Assembly (NCBI GenBank): GCA_965205785.1 | Contig: OZ242188.1 | Span: 2,046,001-2,110,000, forward strand | DNA: 64,000 nucleotides | Source: BJGV01 sp965205785 | GTDB taxonomy: Bacteria > Pseudomonadota > Gammaproteobacteria > Burkholderiales > Nitrosomonadaceae | Direction: 5' to 3' | Shown: in pieces, positions 53,391 through 63,800 of the stretch | How positions within the stretch are numbered: the stretch's first letter is position 1 | Layout: every line of letters starts with the position of its first letter | The notes under the pieces: generated by a model | Databases searched by the model: none | What the model was told of the DNA's origin: nothing | The model's input: only the letters and a program-made list of their open reading frames with translations | Program-made: the position numbers and the translations under genes

Positions 53391-54338
53391 TTTTTAGGCT
53401 CCTGTAAGCAGGTCTAGTCTATTGCATCATTTCTTCTCTCAAAAGCTGCTGTTAATATTTCAACATCAGATAGTTAGATTCAGAATTAGCTAAGATTGCC
53501 ACTCTTTTTATAAATTGTCAGGGTACTTTATCACCAGGACATATTACTCGTAAAATATGCACAATTTATCATGAAGTTATATCGCTTTATGCCAATCTTT
53601 TTATCTAATTTATCAGCTGCTATGCTATTTATAACCTGAATGATACTTTTATCTGTTGTACTTTAAAAATACCAACAAGAATTTCACCAGCATCCCAACA
53701 CAGAAATGGTGTTATCTCTAAATCTGATTTTCAAATAATTATCTTTTCTCCCCGACCACTTTCTACAGAACCTGTAATTGTTATATTTCTTATTGTTATT
53801 GCACAGGTAATAAAAATTCAATAGATAGTGTATTGATATTTTAACGCTCGTATCTTGTGCAAAGCAAACATTCAACTATTGTCAGAATATTTTATAAAAA
53901 AATACAAAATATCTAGTAATAATTCTGGCATGATACTTGCCTATTTTTAATCAAGGCAAATCTAATGCATATTATCCTCATATTGAAATTTTTGTTATGT
54001 TCGATACCGAACATAAAATAGTTTTGGTGAGATACTAGACTAATCTTCGTATTCAATAACCTTCTAACGTTCTAAACAATAAAAGGGAAAACCGAACGAG
54101 CTTATCTATTTTTTGTTATCAGAAGAATTAAGTTACATGCAATTCTTGCTCAATAGCATTCTAGGTATGTATGCAGACATTTGAGTACCTTAAAAGGTGC
54201 CTCAAGTAATGGATGAGATGTTGATGACGGTAACGATTAGCAGTAGTAAATAATTACCAGATAAAACTTTTGTCCTCATAGTCTTCATCATGGGGGGTTC
54301 TTTTAGCCAGACTACTTCAAGTAACAAAGAATACTTTT
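53391..54338. other. Long intergenic region before the secretion operon
   Basis: About 950 AT-rich bases with no supported gene. The promoter of the secretion operon must be at the right side of gspG (53391 onward). A bulged hairpin TTGAGTACCTT/AAGGTGCCTCAA occurs at 54181-54205. A single ATACCAACAAGAATTT at 53669 resembles part of the integrase-site repeats but lacks the second box. Confidence 0.4.
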
Positions 54339-54731
54339 TTATTTAATGCAGGCTATTTCCCAAAGAACGTGACCTACACTACTAATAGAAGAAATTACCT
54401 CCCACTCACCAGGTGAGCTATCGGTATAAACCACCCCTCCTTTACCCATATTCCCACTATAAGTATTAAAAGTAAGTATTCTCTTTTTTACTTCATTACA
54501 ATCATACTCCTGTACTACTTTTATAGATAAAAACTTATCGTCAATAGCTTCGCGTGCAATTTGATAGTCAACAAGATTTACCATTCTGGCTTTGTTTTGT
54601 GTCTCCTGAATTGTGGCAACATTTATATAGTGTGTTATACCCTTACTATTATTTCTCTCCACTTTTGTCCACTCACCAAGCACACTAGTACTTACTACAG
54701 CAAGCAAAGGCAATAAAATAAACTTCCACAT
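54339..54731 (-). CDS. Surface-adhesin-E-like exported protein
   Basis: A 130-residue protein, start ATG 54731 with GGAGATTGTA upstream. Signal peptide ends in VLG-E (residue about 19). Pattern W-T-K-V...-T-H-Y-I-N-V-A-T-I, VNLVDYQIAREAID, YDCNEVKKRILTFNTYS, and a W-E-V-I-S near the end correspond to the adhesin-E/CNP1-like family of exported proteins. The two Cys (EYDC and EIAC) likely pair. Role unknown in this host. Confidence 0.7.
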   Translation of the reverse strand: MWKFILLPLLAVVSTSVLGEWTKVERNNSKGITHYINVATIQETQNKARMVNLVDYQIAREAIDDKFLSIKVVQEYDCNEVKKRILTFNTYSGNMGKGGVVYTDSSPGEWEVISSISSVGHVLWEIACIK

Positions 54732-54836
54732 TACAATCTCCTTATATGAATAATTATCATATACCAGTTCAATCATCTTGGGGGCATTACGTTAAGGGCT
54801 GCTATCTGCACCATGAAACATACTTAACTATTATTA

Positions 54837-55328
54837 CTATTTCCTTAGTTTACGCCACTTCCAGGGTGGCAATGGATTTGGGTCTACCCACAATCCACGG
54901 TTTTCTTTCCTGGCATTCTTCTCTATTTCTGCGTAAGCAATTCTGTCTGTAGCTGTTTGATCACGAAAATAACCATGCCATGCCATGCCACGTCGTACTT
55001 GCTCCTTATTTACATCTATCCCATTTATCAATACCTTTCCCAGTACACGCCCATAGCGGTCTCGTTTATTAGTTTTTACTATTACTGTCTTACTAAAAAC
55101 TAGTTTACTCAAACTTTGCTTTGAACGACTACCAAAAGCCTGTCTTCTCTCCGGTGCGTCAATTCCTGTTAAACGGATTCTATGCTGCACTTTATAGCGA
55201 TCCAATACCGTTATTGTATCGCCATCAGCAATTTTAATTACCTTGCCAGTAAAATCAGCCCATACCGAAAATGATAAAACTAGTGAAAGTAAAGCTGCTC
55301 CACTGGTTTGAAAAAATATTTTTCTCAT
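54837..55328 (-). CDS. Exported thermonuclease (SNase family)
   Basis: A 163-residue protein with signal peptide to VWA-D (residue 24). Catalytic residues equivalent to staphylococcal nuclease: Asp35/Asp37 in IADGDTITV, Arg52 and Glu60 in RIRLTGIDAPE, and Arg94 in RYGRVLG. It cuts DNA and RNA in a Ca2+-dependent way, presumably in the periplasm or outside the cell. Confidence 0.92.
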   Translation of the reverse strand: MRKIFFQTSGAALLSLVLSFSVWADFTGKVIKIADGDTITVLDRYKVQHRIRLTGIDAPERRQAFGSRSKQSLSKLVFSKTVIVKTNKRDRYGRVLGKVLINGIDVNKEQVRRGMAWHGYFRDQTATDRIAYAEIEKNARKENRGLWVDPNPLPPWKWRKLRK

Positions 55329-55380
55329 TCTTAGGGCATCTTCCTTAACATTTAAATTATCTAAAACTAAATATATTTGG

Positions 55381-56364
55381 TTAGGTAACTACAATCTGGC
55401 GAATATACATTAAGAATAAGAGAATAATTACAGATATGAGCCACACTAGTATATATATACTCATCGCTCGTTTAGCTTTTTCTTTTTCCCACCAGGTTCT
55501 AGGGCCAATATCTTTTATAAAGAAAACTATATTACTAGCAAGATTTACGCACACTACATTTATAGCCAGCAGTAACCCAGCTCCTATAGCAAGATTAGTT
55601 TCACCATGACCTAACATGATGCCCAGTGTGGCAGCTGGAGGAAGTAGTGCCACCGCAACCATCACTCCTACTAAGACGCTTGATAAACCAGATGTTAATG
55701 AAAGGGCTGCAGCTGCACCAGATGCAAGAGCCAATGCAACAGAACCCAGACCTACGTCAGTACGAGAGGTAAGTTCTGAACTTAATACTTCAATTGGCCA
55801 AACAACACCAATTACAGCACTCAAAACTACGGCCAGTGTAATTCCTACAGAGGTAGTTAATGCGGATTTACGCATTAAGTAGATATCACCCAAGGCTGTA
55901 CCAAAACCAAAAGCAAGATTAGGACCAAGTAATGGTGCTATCACCATTGCACCAATAACTACAGCAACATTGTTTTCAACAAGACCAATTGCAACAACTA
56001 TTGTTGATAGAATTACCAACACGACAAAATTCATATCTAAATGGGAGTTTTTCTCAACATTTTTATAAAGAGACTCCCGTATTGCAACCGCTGAGGCCTC
56101 TTCTTTCCGTTCTTCCTTAGATTGTTTTGGCAATGCAATTTCTACAGGTAAAACTAATATACGTGCGGATAGCTGTGCACCTAATACACCCTGTAATGAG
56201 TCCAGAACAGGCTGAATTTTATCGTCACTAACAAGTAATCGCATCTGCTGCATGCCATCGTCTCCTACCATACCTAGTCGGAAATCACGTGCTTCGTGCT
56301 TTTCTGATATAGCAAGAACCGTATCTACACTACCGGCATCGGCAACTACTTCAACGTATTTCAC
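55381..56364 (-). CDS. DUF389/TIGR00341 membrane protein
   Basis: A 327-residue protein. The N-terminal 80 residues are a soluble domain (VEVVADAGSVDTVLAISEKHEARDFRLG). Then six or so membrane helices starting SHLDMNFVVLVILSTIVVAIGLVENNVAVVIGAMVIAPLLGPNLAFGFGTALGD, the signature of DUF389. Often called uncharacterised hydrophobic domain proteins; function unknown. Confidence 0.9.
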   Translation of the reverse strand: MKYVEVVADAGSVDTVLAISEKHEARDFRLGMVGDDGMQQMRLLVSDDKIQPVLDSLQGVLGAQLSARILVLPVEIALPKQSKEERKEEASAVAIRESLYKNVEKNSHLDMNFVVLVILSTIVVAIGLVENNVAVVIGAMVIAPLLGPNLAFGFGTALGDIYLMRKSALTTSVGITLAVVLSAVIGVVWPIEVLSSELTSRTDVGLGSVALALASGAAAALSLTSGLSSVLVGVMVAVALLPPAATLGIMLGHGETNLAIGAGLLLAINVVCVNLASNIVFFIKDIGPRTWWEKEKAKRAMSIYILVWLISVIILLFLMYIRQIVVT

Positions 56365-56648
56365 TCATATCCTCCTGCTTGTATATATACAAATGGGTTA
56401 ACTGTAATCATACTTTCAATAATTTTTTTAATTCGTTATAAATAGAGGTATCTAGCTAAAATACAAATATAAGGGTGGTTATCTTCCCCTTACAAGAAAA
56501 ATAAAACAAGTTAATCCTGTCAGATTTGACTTGATACACTTATTAGCAGTCAATTTTAACTATTTTGTAGCAAAATTCTGATTGCATATGATCCGTACGG
56601 ATAGTAAAGTCCTGGACACGGGAGTTTAATTTTATAAGGAGAATCCAT

Positions 56649-56852
56649 ATGTCAGTAGTAAGAGTAACTGAAATTACCGCGTCTTCACCTAAAAGTTTTG
56701 AAGATGCAGCACGAATAGGTATCCAAAGAGCTGGAAAGACCTTGGATAATATTAAAAGCGCTTGGATTCAAGAACAACGTGTCATCGTTGAAGGAGATCA
56801 GATAACTGAATATCGAGTTAATATGAAAGTATCTTTCATATTAAAAGACTAA
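56649..56852 (+). CDS. Dodecin flavin-binding protein
   Basis: A 67-residue protein of the dodecin family: VVRVTEITASSPKSFEDAARIGIQRAGKTLDNIKSAWIQEQRVIVEGDQITEYRVNMKVSFIL. Trp40 is the residue that stacks on flavin in bacterial dodecins. Twelve copies form a hollow shell that stores or buffers flavin. AAGGAGAATCCAT precedes ATG. Confidence 0.95.
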   Translation: MSVVRVTEITASSPKSFEDAARIGIQRAGKTLDNIKSAWIQEQRVIVEGDQITEYRVNMKVSFILKD

Positions 56853-56890
56853 ATTAATCTTAAGTTGTATTTCACTAACAGGAGATAAAT

Positions 56891-57220
56891 ATGGCCGGGA
56901 AATTCGAGATATATACAGATAAAGCTGGTGAATTTAGATTTAGACTAAAAGCTTCTAATGGTCAAGCCATTCTGGCTAGTGAAGGATACAAAGCAAAAGC
57001 AGGATGTACAAATGGCATAGAATCAGTAAAGAAGAATGCGCCGAACGATGCCAATTATGACCGCAATGAAACCAGCTCTGGAAAATACAGATTCAATCTT
57101 AAATCTACAAACAGCCAGATAATTGGCACCAGTCAATCCTATGAAACTACTGATGCCAGAGATAATGGAATAGAATCTGTAAAAAATAATGCTCCTGATG
57201 CCACAGTAACAGAAGTATAA
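56891..57220 (+). CDS. YegP-family (DUF1508) protein, two repeats
   Basis: A 109-residue protein made of two DUF1508 units: GKFEIYTDKAGEFRFRLKASNGQAILASEGYKAKAGCTNGIESVKKNA and GKYRFNLKSTNSQIIGTSQSYETTDARDNGIESVKNNA. Small cytosolic family of unknown role, often near stress genes. It lies 38 bases after dodecin, likely the same operon. Confidence 0.95.
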   Translation: MAGKFEIYTDKAGEFRFRLKASNGQAILASEGYKAKAGCTNGIESVKKNAPNDANYDRNETSSGKYRFNLKSTNSQIIGTSQSYETTDARDNGIESVKNNAPDATVTEV

Positions 57221-57263
57221 ACTCTTACTAGATTTAACTGCCAAGGCGGCTCAACTGCAAACT

Positions 57264-57303
57264 AAAATACCCTGCCTATTATCTTAGGTTGGGTATTTTT
57301 ATA
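57264..57303 (+). terminator. Terminator shared by the yegP-like gene and htpX
   Basis: AAAATACCCTGCCTA (57264-57278) pairs with TAGGTTGGGTATTTT with only two mismatches and ends in a T run. It lies between convergent genes and can serve both strands. Confidence 0.75.
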
Positions 57304-58186
57304 CTTGTTTTTTCCCCTGTTGCAAGGCTGCAATACGTTCTTCAAGTGGCGGATGGGTCATAAATAACCTTTTGATTCCACCAGCACGATTACCACCTGA
57401 AATACCAAATGAAGCCAGTTTATCCGGTAGCGGCTCAGAATGTAGATTACGTAAACGATTCAACGCTGAAATCATTGAGTCATGACTAGTCAGATAAGCT
57501 GCTCCTGCATCTGCTGCAAATTCGCGACGTCTAGAAAACCACATAACTATAATTGATGCCAGTATTCCCAGAACTATATCGGCAATAATAACGCTAATCC
57601 AAAATGCAGGACCATGACCAGACTCGGACTTAAAAATTACACGGTCAACAGTGTGTCCAATTACCCGGGATAAAAATAAAACAAAGGTATTTACCACGCC
57701 TTGAATAAGGGCTAAAGTAACCATATCTCCATTAGCTACGTGTGAAACTTCATGTGCAAGAACAGCTTCAGCTTCATCACGACTCATTTGCCCAAGCAAA
57801 CCAGTTGATACTGCAACCAGTGCCTTATTCTTATTCATACCGGTTGCAAAAGCGTTTACCTGAGGAGAATCCCAGACAGCTATTTCTGGTGTGGCAATAT
57901 TTGCAATCTTTGCTTGGCTTTCAACAGTATTTACCAACCATTGCTCATCTGCGGTATGTGGATTAGTAATTACTTTTGCACCAACCGATCTTTTTGCCAT
58001 CCATTTTGATAAAGCCAGCGAAATAAACGCACCACCAAAGCCAAACATACTGGCAAAAATCAGAAGGGAACTTAGATTAAGTCCCTGAGCGTTAAGATAT
58101 GGCTCTACTCCTAGCAATCTCATACTAATGGATAGCACTAATACAATTGCCATGTTAGTTGCCAGAAATAAGAACACTCGACTCAT
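57299..58186 (-). CDS. htpX: HtpX membrane zinc protease
   Basis: A 295-residue inner-membrane protease of M48. Helices at about residues 4-24 and 38-58; zinc site HEVSH (His145, Glu146, His149); further helices at about 155-180 and 192-215; third zinc ligand Glu in SRRREFAADAGAAYL. It degrades damaged membrane proteins, with FtsH. Full length for the family. Confidence 0.96.
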   Translation of the reverse strand: MSRVFLFLATNMAIVLVLSISMRLLGVEPYLNAQGLNLSSLLIFASMFGFGGAFISLALSKWMAKRSVGAKVITNPHTADEQWLVNTVESQAKIANIATPEIAVWDSPQVNAFATGMNKNKALVAVSTGLLGQMSRDEAEAVLAHEVSHVANGDMVTLALIQGVVNTFVLFLSRVIGHTVDRVIFKSESGHGPAFWISVIIADIVLGILASIIVMWFSRRREFAADAGAAYLTSHDSMISALNRLRNLHSEPLPDKLASFGISGGNRAGGIKRLFMTHPPLEERIAALQQGKKQV

Positions 58187-58528
58187 TTATTTTCTCCAAA
58201 AAGTTTATTACAAATAATCATTTGCTAATACTTAATTAAATATATTTTAATATTGTACGCAACCAATCTGTTAAATTGTATTTTTAATTGAAAATTCAAA
58301 GAAAAGTATATAAATTAACAGGAAGTTTAGACTTTACCGGAATAAAATGAGCTGTAACCATTCTTCTGGTTACAATTTCTTTTATGAACAAAAGTAAGAA
58401 TATTTAATGATTTACGTCTAATCACTAGAAGAAATTATTTATATCCTTCATTTTACGTATTATCTTGTCAATAGAGATAAAATTATTTCTCTCAAAAGAC
58501 TATTAGACCTAATGTCCAGAAATTAATT
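58187..58528. other. Divergent region with a hairpin at 58353-58374
   Basis: About 340 bases between htpX and the YHS gene. TGTAACCA (58353-58360) pairs perfectly with TGGTTACA (58367-58374), followed by ATTTCTTTTA, a terminator-like structure with no upstream gene on its strand. This may mark the end of a small RNA or a leader element. Confidence 0.4.
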
Positions 58529-59047
58529 ATGAATAAATTATTTCTTAGTGCAAAATTTTTATGTAACGTAATTCTTATCTTTAACCTATCCACTACTGTT
58601 CTATGGGCGTTAGAACTACCACAGAACATTACTATAAATAAAGATGAGTTACTAGCTGCGAATAATGCGAAATTACCAGCCAATCTTGGCATCCAGGGGT
58701 ATAGTCCCGTCTCATACTTCGAGAATAATAAAGCAGAAATGGGTGTGTCAAAATTTCAGGCAGAATATAACAACAAAGTATACTGGTTTACTTCAGCAGA
58801 TCAAATTAACACGTTTAAATCCAACCCAGAGAAATACCTCCCTACTTTTGAGGCCTTCTGCCCTTATGCATTGTCTCTGGGACGAAAAGTTGGGATAGAT
58901 CCCACCAACTTTAAAATTGTTGCTGGACAATTGCTTCTTTTCCACCGTACGAGTGAAGTTGACGCACTAAAAGCATTTAACCAGTCTGCTAATCAGGATG
59001 AAATATTGCGTCGTGCAAAAGAAAACTACTTATCACTGGATTTCTGA
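58529..59047 (+). CDS. Exported YHS-domain protein
   Basis: A 172-residue protein with signal peptide to VLWA-L (residue about 27). Residues about 52-105 form a YHS domain (IQGYSPVSYFENNKAEMGVSKFQAEYNNKVYWFTSADQINTFKSNPEKYLPTFEAFCPYAL). YHS proteins often bind metal, mainly copper or zinc, or interact with thiol partners. There is only one Cys. No ribosome-binding site is clear. Confidence 0.88.
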   Translation: MNKLFLSAKFLCNVILIFNLSTTVLWALELPQNITINKDELLAANNAKLPANLGIQGYSPVSYFENNKAEMGVSKFQAEYNNKVYWFTSADQINTFKSNPEKYLPTFEAFCPYALSLGRKVGIDPTNFKIVAGQLLLFHRTSEVDALKAFNQSANQDEILRRAKENYLSLDF

Positions 59048-59092
59048 TCAGTATCTAAGGAAATAAATTTTTTATTAACAATAATATGCGAA

Positions 59093-60055
59093 TTATCTTA
59101 ATGCGCGTATTTCACTCACTGTACGATCCATCTTTTTGCTTATAAGTCTTCGTAATGTTTTTCCATTCGTATAGCCAACCCGAGAAGCTATTTGATCAAC
59201 ACTTTTTTTGGTCGTACGCAAAAGATACGTAGCATGCTCAATGCGTATCTCCTGAAAATAAGAAAGTGGAGTCTTCCCCAGAATGGTTTGTAAACGACGT
59301 GCCAAGGTTCTTTCGCTAGTACCTGCCGATGCTGCTGCTTTTCTAAGTGAAAACCCCTCTGCCAAATTTTGGCGCGCCCATTTTTCAAAACGTTCTATCA
59401 CAGGGTCGCTATGTGCAAGATACTCTGGAATTATATAAGCTGACTGGGATGAACGGGGATCACTCACAAGAAACTGAGCTGTCACAATTGCTAATGCCGG
59501 GCTGCTTCTTCTCACCAACCATAACGCCAAATCAATATGTGCCAGTGCAGAGCCAGCTGTAACAAAATTTGAGGAACCAACTACCATACGTGAATCTTCC
59601 AGCTTAACCTGGGGATAACGCTCACGAAACAAAGGAGCAAGCCACCAATTTGTGGTTGCACTAATCCCATCAAGTAGTGACATGCCAGCAAGTACAAATG
59701 TCCCGGTACAGGCTGCTCCTGTTAATGTACCCTCATCAGACCATTTTTTCACTATCTTTTCAGCATCTACCAAATCTGGCCGGCTTAACTCCTTCTTAAG
59801 AGGTTCTGGTGTAATCTCCCCTATCCCCGGAATCACAACTATGTCAGGCCGTACAAGTCCCTTTGCAGGAACTACAGGTACAGATAAGCCCCTGTTTGTA
59901 GTTACCTGGCTACGAACACCCACCATCGTAACCTCAAAATTTGTCGACGAAGTTCCTGCAGATGCTGCTAGTACATTGGCCACACCAAAAGTATCCAAGA
60001 TTGTGGATAAACCGGTGTCAAAAACCTTATCCAATACAATAATGTAAACCTTCAT
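59093..60055 (-). CDS. GlxA-type AraC regulator with DJ-1/PfpI domain
   Basis: A 320-residue regulator. Residues 1-170 are a DJ-1/PfpI-like sensor domain (VIPGIGE, LTGAACTGTFVLAGMSLL with the nucleophile-elbow Cys). Residues about 220-318 are the AraC HTH pair (FSLRKAAASAGTSERTLARRLQTILGKTPLSYFQEIRIEHATYLLRTT and VDQIASRVGYTNGKTLRRLI). It may sense a metabolite. It is divergent from the membrane protein at 60148, a likely target. Confidence 0.92.
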   Translation of the reverse strand: MKVYIIVLDKVFDTGLSTILDTFGVANVLAASAGTSSTNFEVTMVGVRSQVTTNRGLSVPVVPAKGLVRPDIVVIPGIGEITPEPLKKELSRPDLVDAEKIVKKWSDEGTLTGAACTGTFVLAGMSLLDGISATTNWWLAPLFRERYPQVKLEDSRMVVGSSNFVTAGSALAHIDLALWLVRRSSPALAIVTAQFLVSDPRSSQSAYIIPEYLAHSDPVIERFEKWARQNLAEGFSLRKAAASAGTSERTLARRLQTILGKTPLSYFQEIRIEHATYLLRTTKKSVDQIASRVGYTNGKTLRRLISKKMDRTVSEIRALR

Positions 60056-60147
60056 GGCAATAATTATACCAAATTTGTCAATTTTGACCGTTTATTAAGT
60101 CATCAAACTAACCGATACAATTTTTATTCTATTATTTATAAACTTAT

Positions 60148-60579
60148 ATGAAAAAACATACAGAAAACACTGCGCAGTATTTTTCTCTATTATTTTTTGT
60201 ATTAACTTTCTTGTTTCTGGCTGATTTAACACACGGAATAGAGCATATAGCCAAAACGAACACAACAATCTCGTTTATTCATCTAGCGACTGGATTGGGG
60301 CTTTTAGTTACTAGCAGACTGGGGACAGAAACTTCGATTTATTTCATTAGATCATTTGGTCTAATCTATCTATTAATTAGTTTAATTGGGTTTCAGGGTT
60401 TTCAGGGAAGCGCCATTCAGACTGACAGTCAGTGGCCATATGTACTTTATTTAAATCTAATCAATTACATACACTTTATTTTAGGAGTCATACTGTCTTT
60501 TTCTGGGACAACTTTAAATAACAGAAATTGCCAAGGAGCTATAGCACAAAATAATTTAATTACTAAAGGATTCAACTAA
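60148..60579 (+). CDS. Small four-helix membrane protein (DUF4383-like)
   Basis: A 143-residue protein with four hydrophobic segments (about 12-30, 42-56, 66-84, 103-123). The motif THGIEHIAKTNTTISFIHLATGLGLL resembles the H-x(n)-N-x(2-3)-H-x(2)-(S/T)-G pattern of DUF4383. No ribosome-binding site near ATG 60148. Divergent from the GlxA-type regulator. Confidence 0.6.
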   Translation: MKKHTENTAQYFSLLFFVLTFLFLADLTHGIEHIAKTNTTISFIHLATGLGLLVTSRLGTETSIYFIRSFGLIYLLISLIGFQGFQGSAIQTDSQWPYVLYLNLINYIHFILGVILSFSGTTLNNRNCQGAIAQNNLITKGFN

Positions 60580-60721
60580 ATAGACGTTAAATAAAACACA
60601 ATATATCTTGCTTATTGCATCGAAATTGTGTTTGTAGTTCTCGCAAAATTTTTAGTTTCCCCTTCACCGGCTTATTAATTCAATAGTACGTCTTCAAACT
60701 ATTTAGTCAGGCGTAAATAAC

Positions 60722-60750
60722 TGACTAACTTGCGAAAAACAAGTTAGTCA
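60722..60750. repeat. Perfect 11-bp inverted repeat
   Basis: TGACTAACTTG (60722-60732) and CAAGTTAGTCA (60740-60750) form a perfect stem with a 7-base loop CGAAAAA. No T tract follows. It lies 115 bases before the autotransporter start and may be an RNA leader element or operator. Confidence 0.55.
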
Positions 60751-60864
60751 AGGGAATTGAGAGCATGTAATTAGGTCACTTGTAAAAAGCAGGTTACATA
60801 GGTATATAAGAATTTTGCTGGAGCTAGGGGTAAATTAACTTATTGTTTTAACAGAGGTTAAGAT

Positions 60865-63800
60865 TTGACTCAAAGGCAAAAAAAATTACGAACTGTCAGA
60901 TTAAAACTGAAATTACTATATGTGGCAATTTTGCCCTTACTGGTGGTTTGTCTTGTTAATCCTGCCAGGGCCGATACATGGAATGCCGCCATAGCAAACT
61001 GGTTTACGGGAATAAACTGGTTAGATGGCTCAGTGCCCGCAGCTAGTGATAATGTAAATATCGATAATGCCGGTACAGCACAAGTAGGGGCTGCAGGGGC
61101 TACTGCCAGGACACTGGAGGTTGGCCATAGCGGGACCGGTAACCTCAGTATTAGTACTGGAGGCACACTCAGTAACATCACCGGTTACATTGGAAATATA
61201 GCAGGTGGAGTTGGTAATGTTATTGTAGATGGTGCAGGATCAGTATGGACAAATACCAGCAACCTCTTTATCGGTAATAGGGGTTTAGGAACCCTGAGTA
61301 TCCTTAATGGTGGCGCGGTTACTAACAGAGCCGGCTATATCGGCAATGTAGGAAACGGCAATAATACGGTTACGGTAGATGGAGCCGGTTCCATCTGGAC
61401 TAATAGCAGAAATCTGATAGTCGGTAATAGTGGTAATGGCACCCTCAACATCAGTAACGGCGGTAGTGTTAGAAATACTACCGGTATCATCGGAAGCGCA
61501 GCAAGCGGAACCGGAATGGTTGTGGTAGATGGTTCAGGATCCGTCTGGACTAATACCAGTCACCTCTATATCGGTAACTATGGAACCGGAAACCTCTCTA
61601 TCACTAATGGGGGTATAGTCACAAACAGGAACGGCTATATCGGCAATGTAGGAAATGGTAATAACAAGGTTACTTTGGATGGTGTAGGCTCTGCCTGGAA
61701 CAATAGCGGCGTCCTGTATATTGGTAACCGGGGAACCGGCACTCTTACTATCAGTAATGGTGGCAAAGTCACTAACACCACAGGCAGAATCGCCAATAGT
61801 ACCGGCAGCACTGGCATGGTGACTGTAACTGGTGCAGGGTCTAACTGGACTAACAGCAGCAGCCTAGTGGTCGGTAACAGTGGCAATGGTAGCTTAAGTA
61901 TCAGTAACGGCAGCAGTGTCAGAAACACCCAAGCTATTATCGGGAGCGGTACAACTGGAACTGGAAATGCTACCGTTGATGGTGCGGGCTCTGTCTGGAC
62001 AAATACCAGCAACCTCTTTATCGGTAATAGGGGTTTAGGAACCCTGAGTATCCTTAATGGTGGCGCGGTTACTAACAGAGCCGGCTATATCGGCAATGTA
62101 AGAAACGGCAATAATACGGTTACGGTAGATGGAACCGGTTCCATCTGGACTAATAGCAGAAACCTTTATGTTGGCAACCGAGGAACCGGTAATCTTACTA
62201 TCAGTAATGGTGGTCAGGTTACGAATACCTGGAGCAGGATCGCAAATAGTTCTGGGAGCACAGGAGCTGTAACTGTAACTGGCGCAGGCTCTAACTGGAC
62301 TAACAGCAGCAGCCTAGTGGTCGGTAACAGTGGTAATGGTACCCTCAGTATCAGTAACGGTGGCAGTGTCAGAAACACCCAAACTATTATTGGGAACGGA
62401 ACAAGTGGAACCGGAAGTGCTACCGTTGATGGTGTCAGTTCCATCTGGACCAATACCAGTAACATCTTTATTGGTAACAGGGGTTTAGGAACTCTGAATA
62501 TCAGTAACGGTGGCATAGTTACCAGCAGAAACGGTTATATTGGCAATTTGAGTAACGGCAATAACACGGTTACTGTTGATGGTACCGGATCTTCCTGGAG
62601 TAATAGTGCCAACCTTTTTATAGGTAACCGTGGTACTGGAACACTTAATATTAGTAATGGTGGTATCGTTAACGTTACCGGTATCGTTAGATTGGCGAAC
62701 ACAGCAGGCTCAACTGGTACTCTCAATATTGGCACAGGTGGATCTGCAGGTGTGCTAAATGCCGCATCAGTTAACGGTTAGATCAGGTACAGCCACTCTT
62801 AATTTTAATCATACTGATACAAATTACTTCTTTACCAACAATGGCACAGCAAATGGAAGTCCCGTCACTATTTCAGGCAGTACGTCTGTAAACCATATTG
62901 GAAATGGAACCACAGTGCTAAAAGGCACGCATACTTACACTGGTCCCACTACTATCAGTAATGGCACCTTGCTAATAGACGGCTCTATTAGTAATTCGGT
63001 AGTTACGGTTAATGGCGGAGGAACCTTAAGTGGTGGGGTTACGGTAGGTACGACCAATGTTAATAACAATGCTACTTTTGCTCCTGGTAATTCAATCGGC
63101 ACGACCAATGTTTCTGGCAATGTTGTCTTTAATGCAGGAAGTAATTACGAAGTAGAGGTTGATGCTGCAGGTAACAGTGATTTAATTTCTGCGACTGGAT
63201 CGGCTATCCTGACGGGCGGAGTCGTCAATGTTCGACCTGAGATTGGAGCTTATAATGTATCAACAGATTATACTATCTTAACGGCCGCAGGTGGTTTAGG
63301 TAGCACTACTTTTAACAGTGTTAGTTCAAACCTGGCTTTTTTAGACCCGACCTTAAGTTATGATTCAAATAATGTTTATCTAAATCTCACACGAAATAGT
63401 ACGGCTTTCAGTAGTATTGCAGGAACACCAAACCAAAAAGCAGTATCAAATGTTATTGCAGGCTTATCTGCTAGTAACCCGGCACCGGTTCAGAATATTT
63501 TGAATAATTTACTCTTACTTACCAGTCAGGGTGCAAACCAGGCATATGATAGTTTAAGTGGTGTACAACATACCCAGGGTCATTATATTGGCCAGAGAGT
63601 CAGCCAGCAGTTTTTACAGGTATTACTTAACCGTGGCAGCCAAAGTATAAGTGCACGCTTCTCCTCTGCTAACCAACAAAACACCGCCTCTATGTCTCGT
63701 ACTTTACTTGCCTATAACGGTAATGATTGGGCATCTTTAGCTACAGCTAATTCCTTTACAGAACAAAAGGATATAACGAGTTCTGAACGTGGTTTATGGC

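Noticed and set aside
53684..53875. 63-codon reverse frame in the long spacer
   Set aside because: No ribosome-binding site, odd Tyr/Asn/Lys composition and no family resemblance.
60870..62735. Reverse-strand frames of 66-125 codons in the autotransporter
   Set aside because: Pro/Leu/Val-rich antisense of the Gly/Asn/Thr repeats. They follow the repeat period and have no starts of their own.
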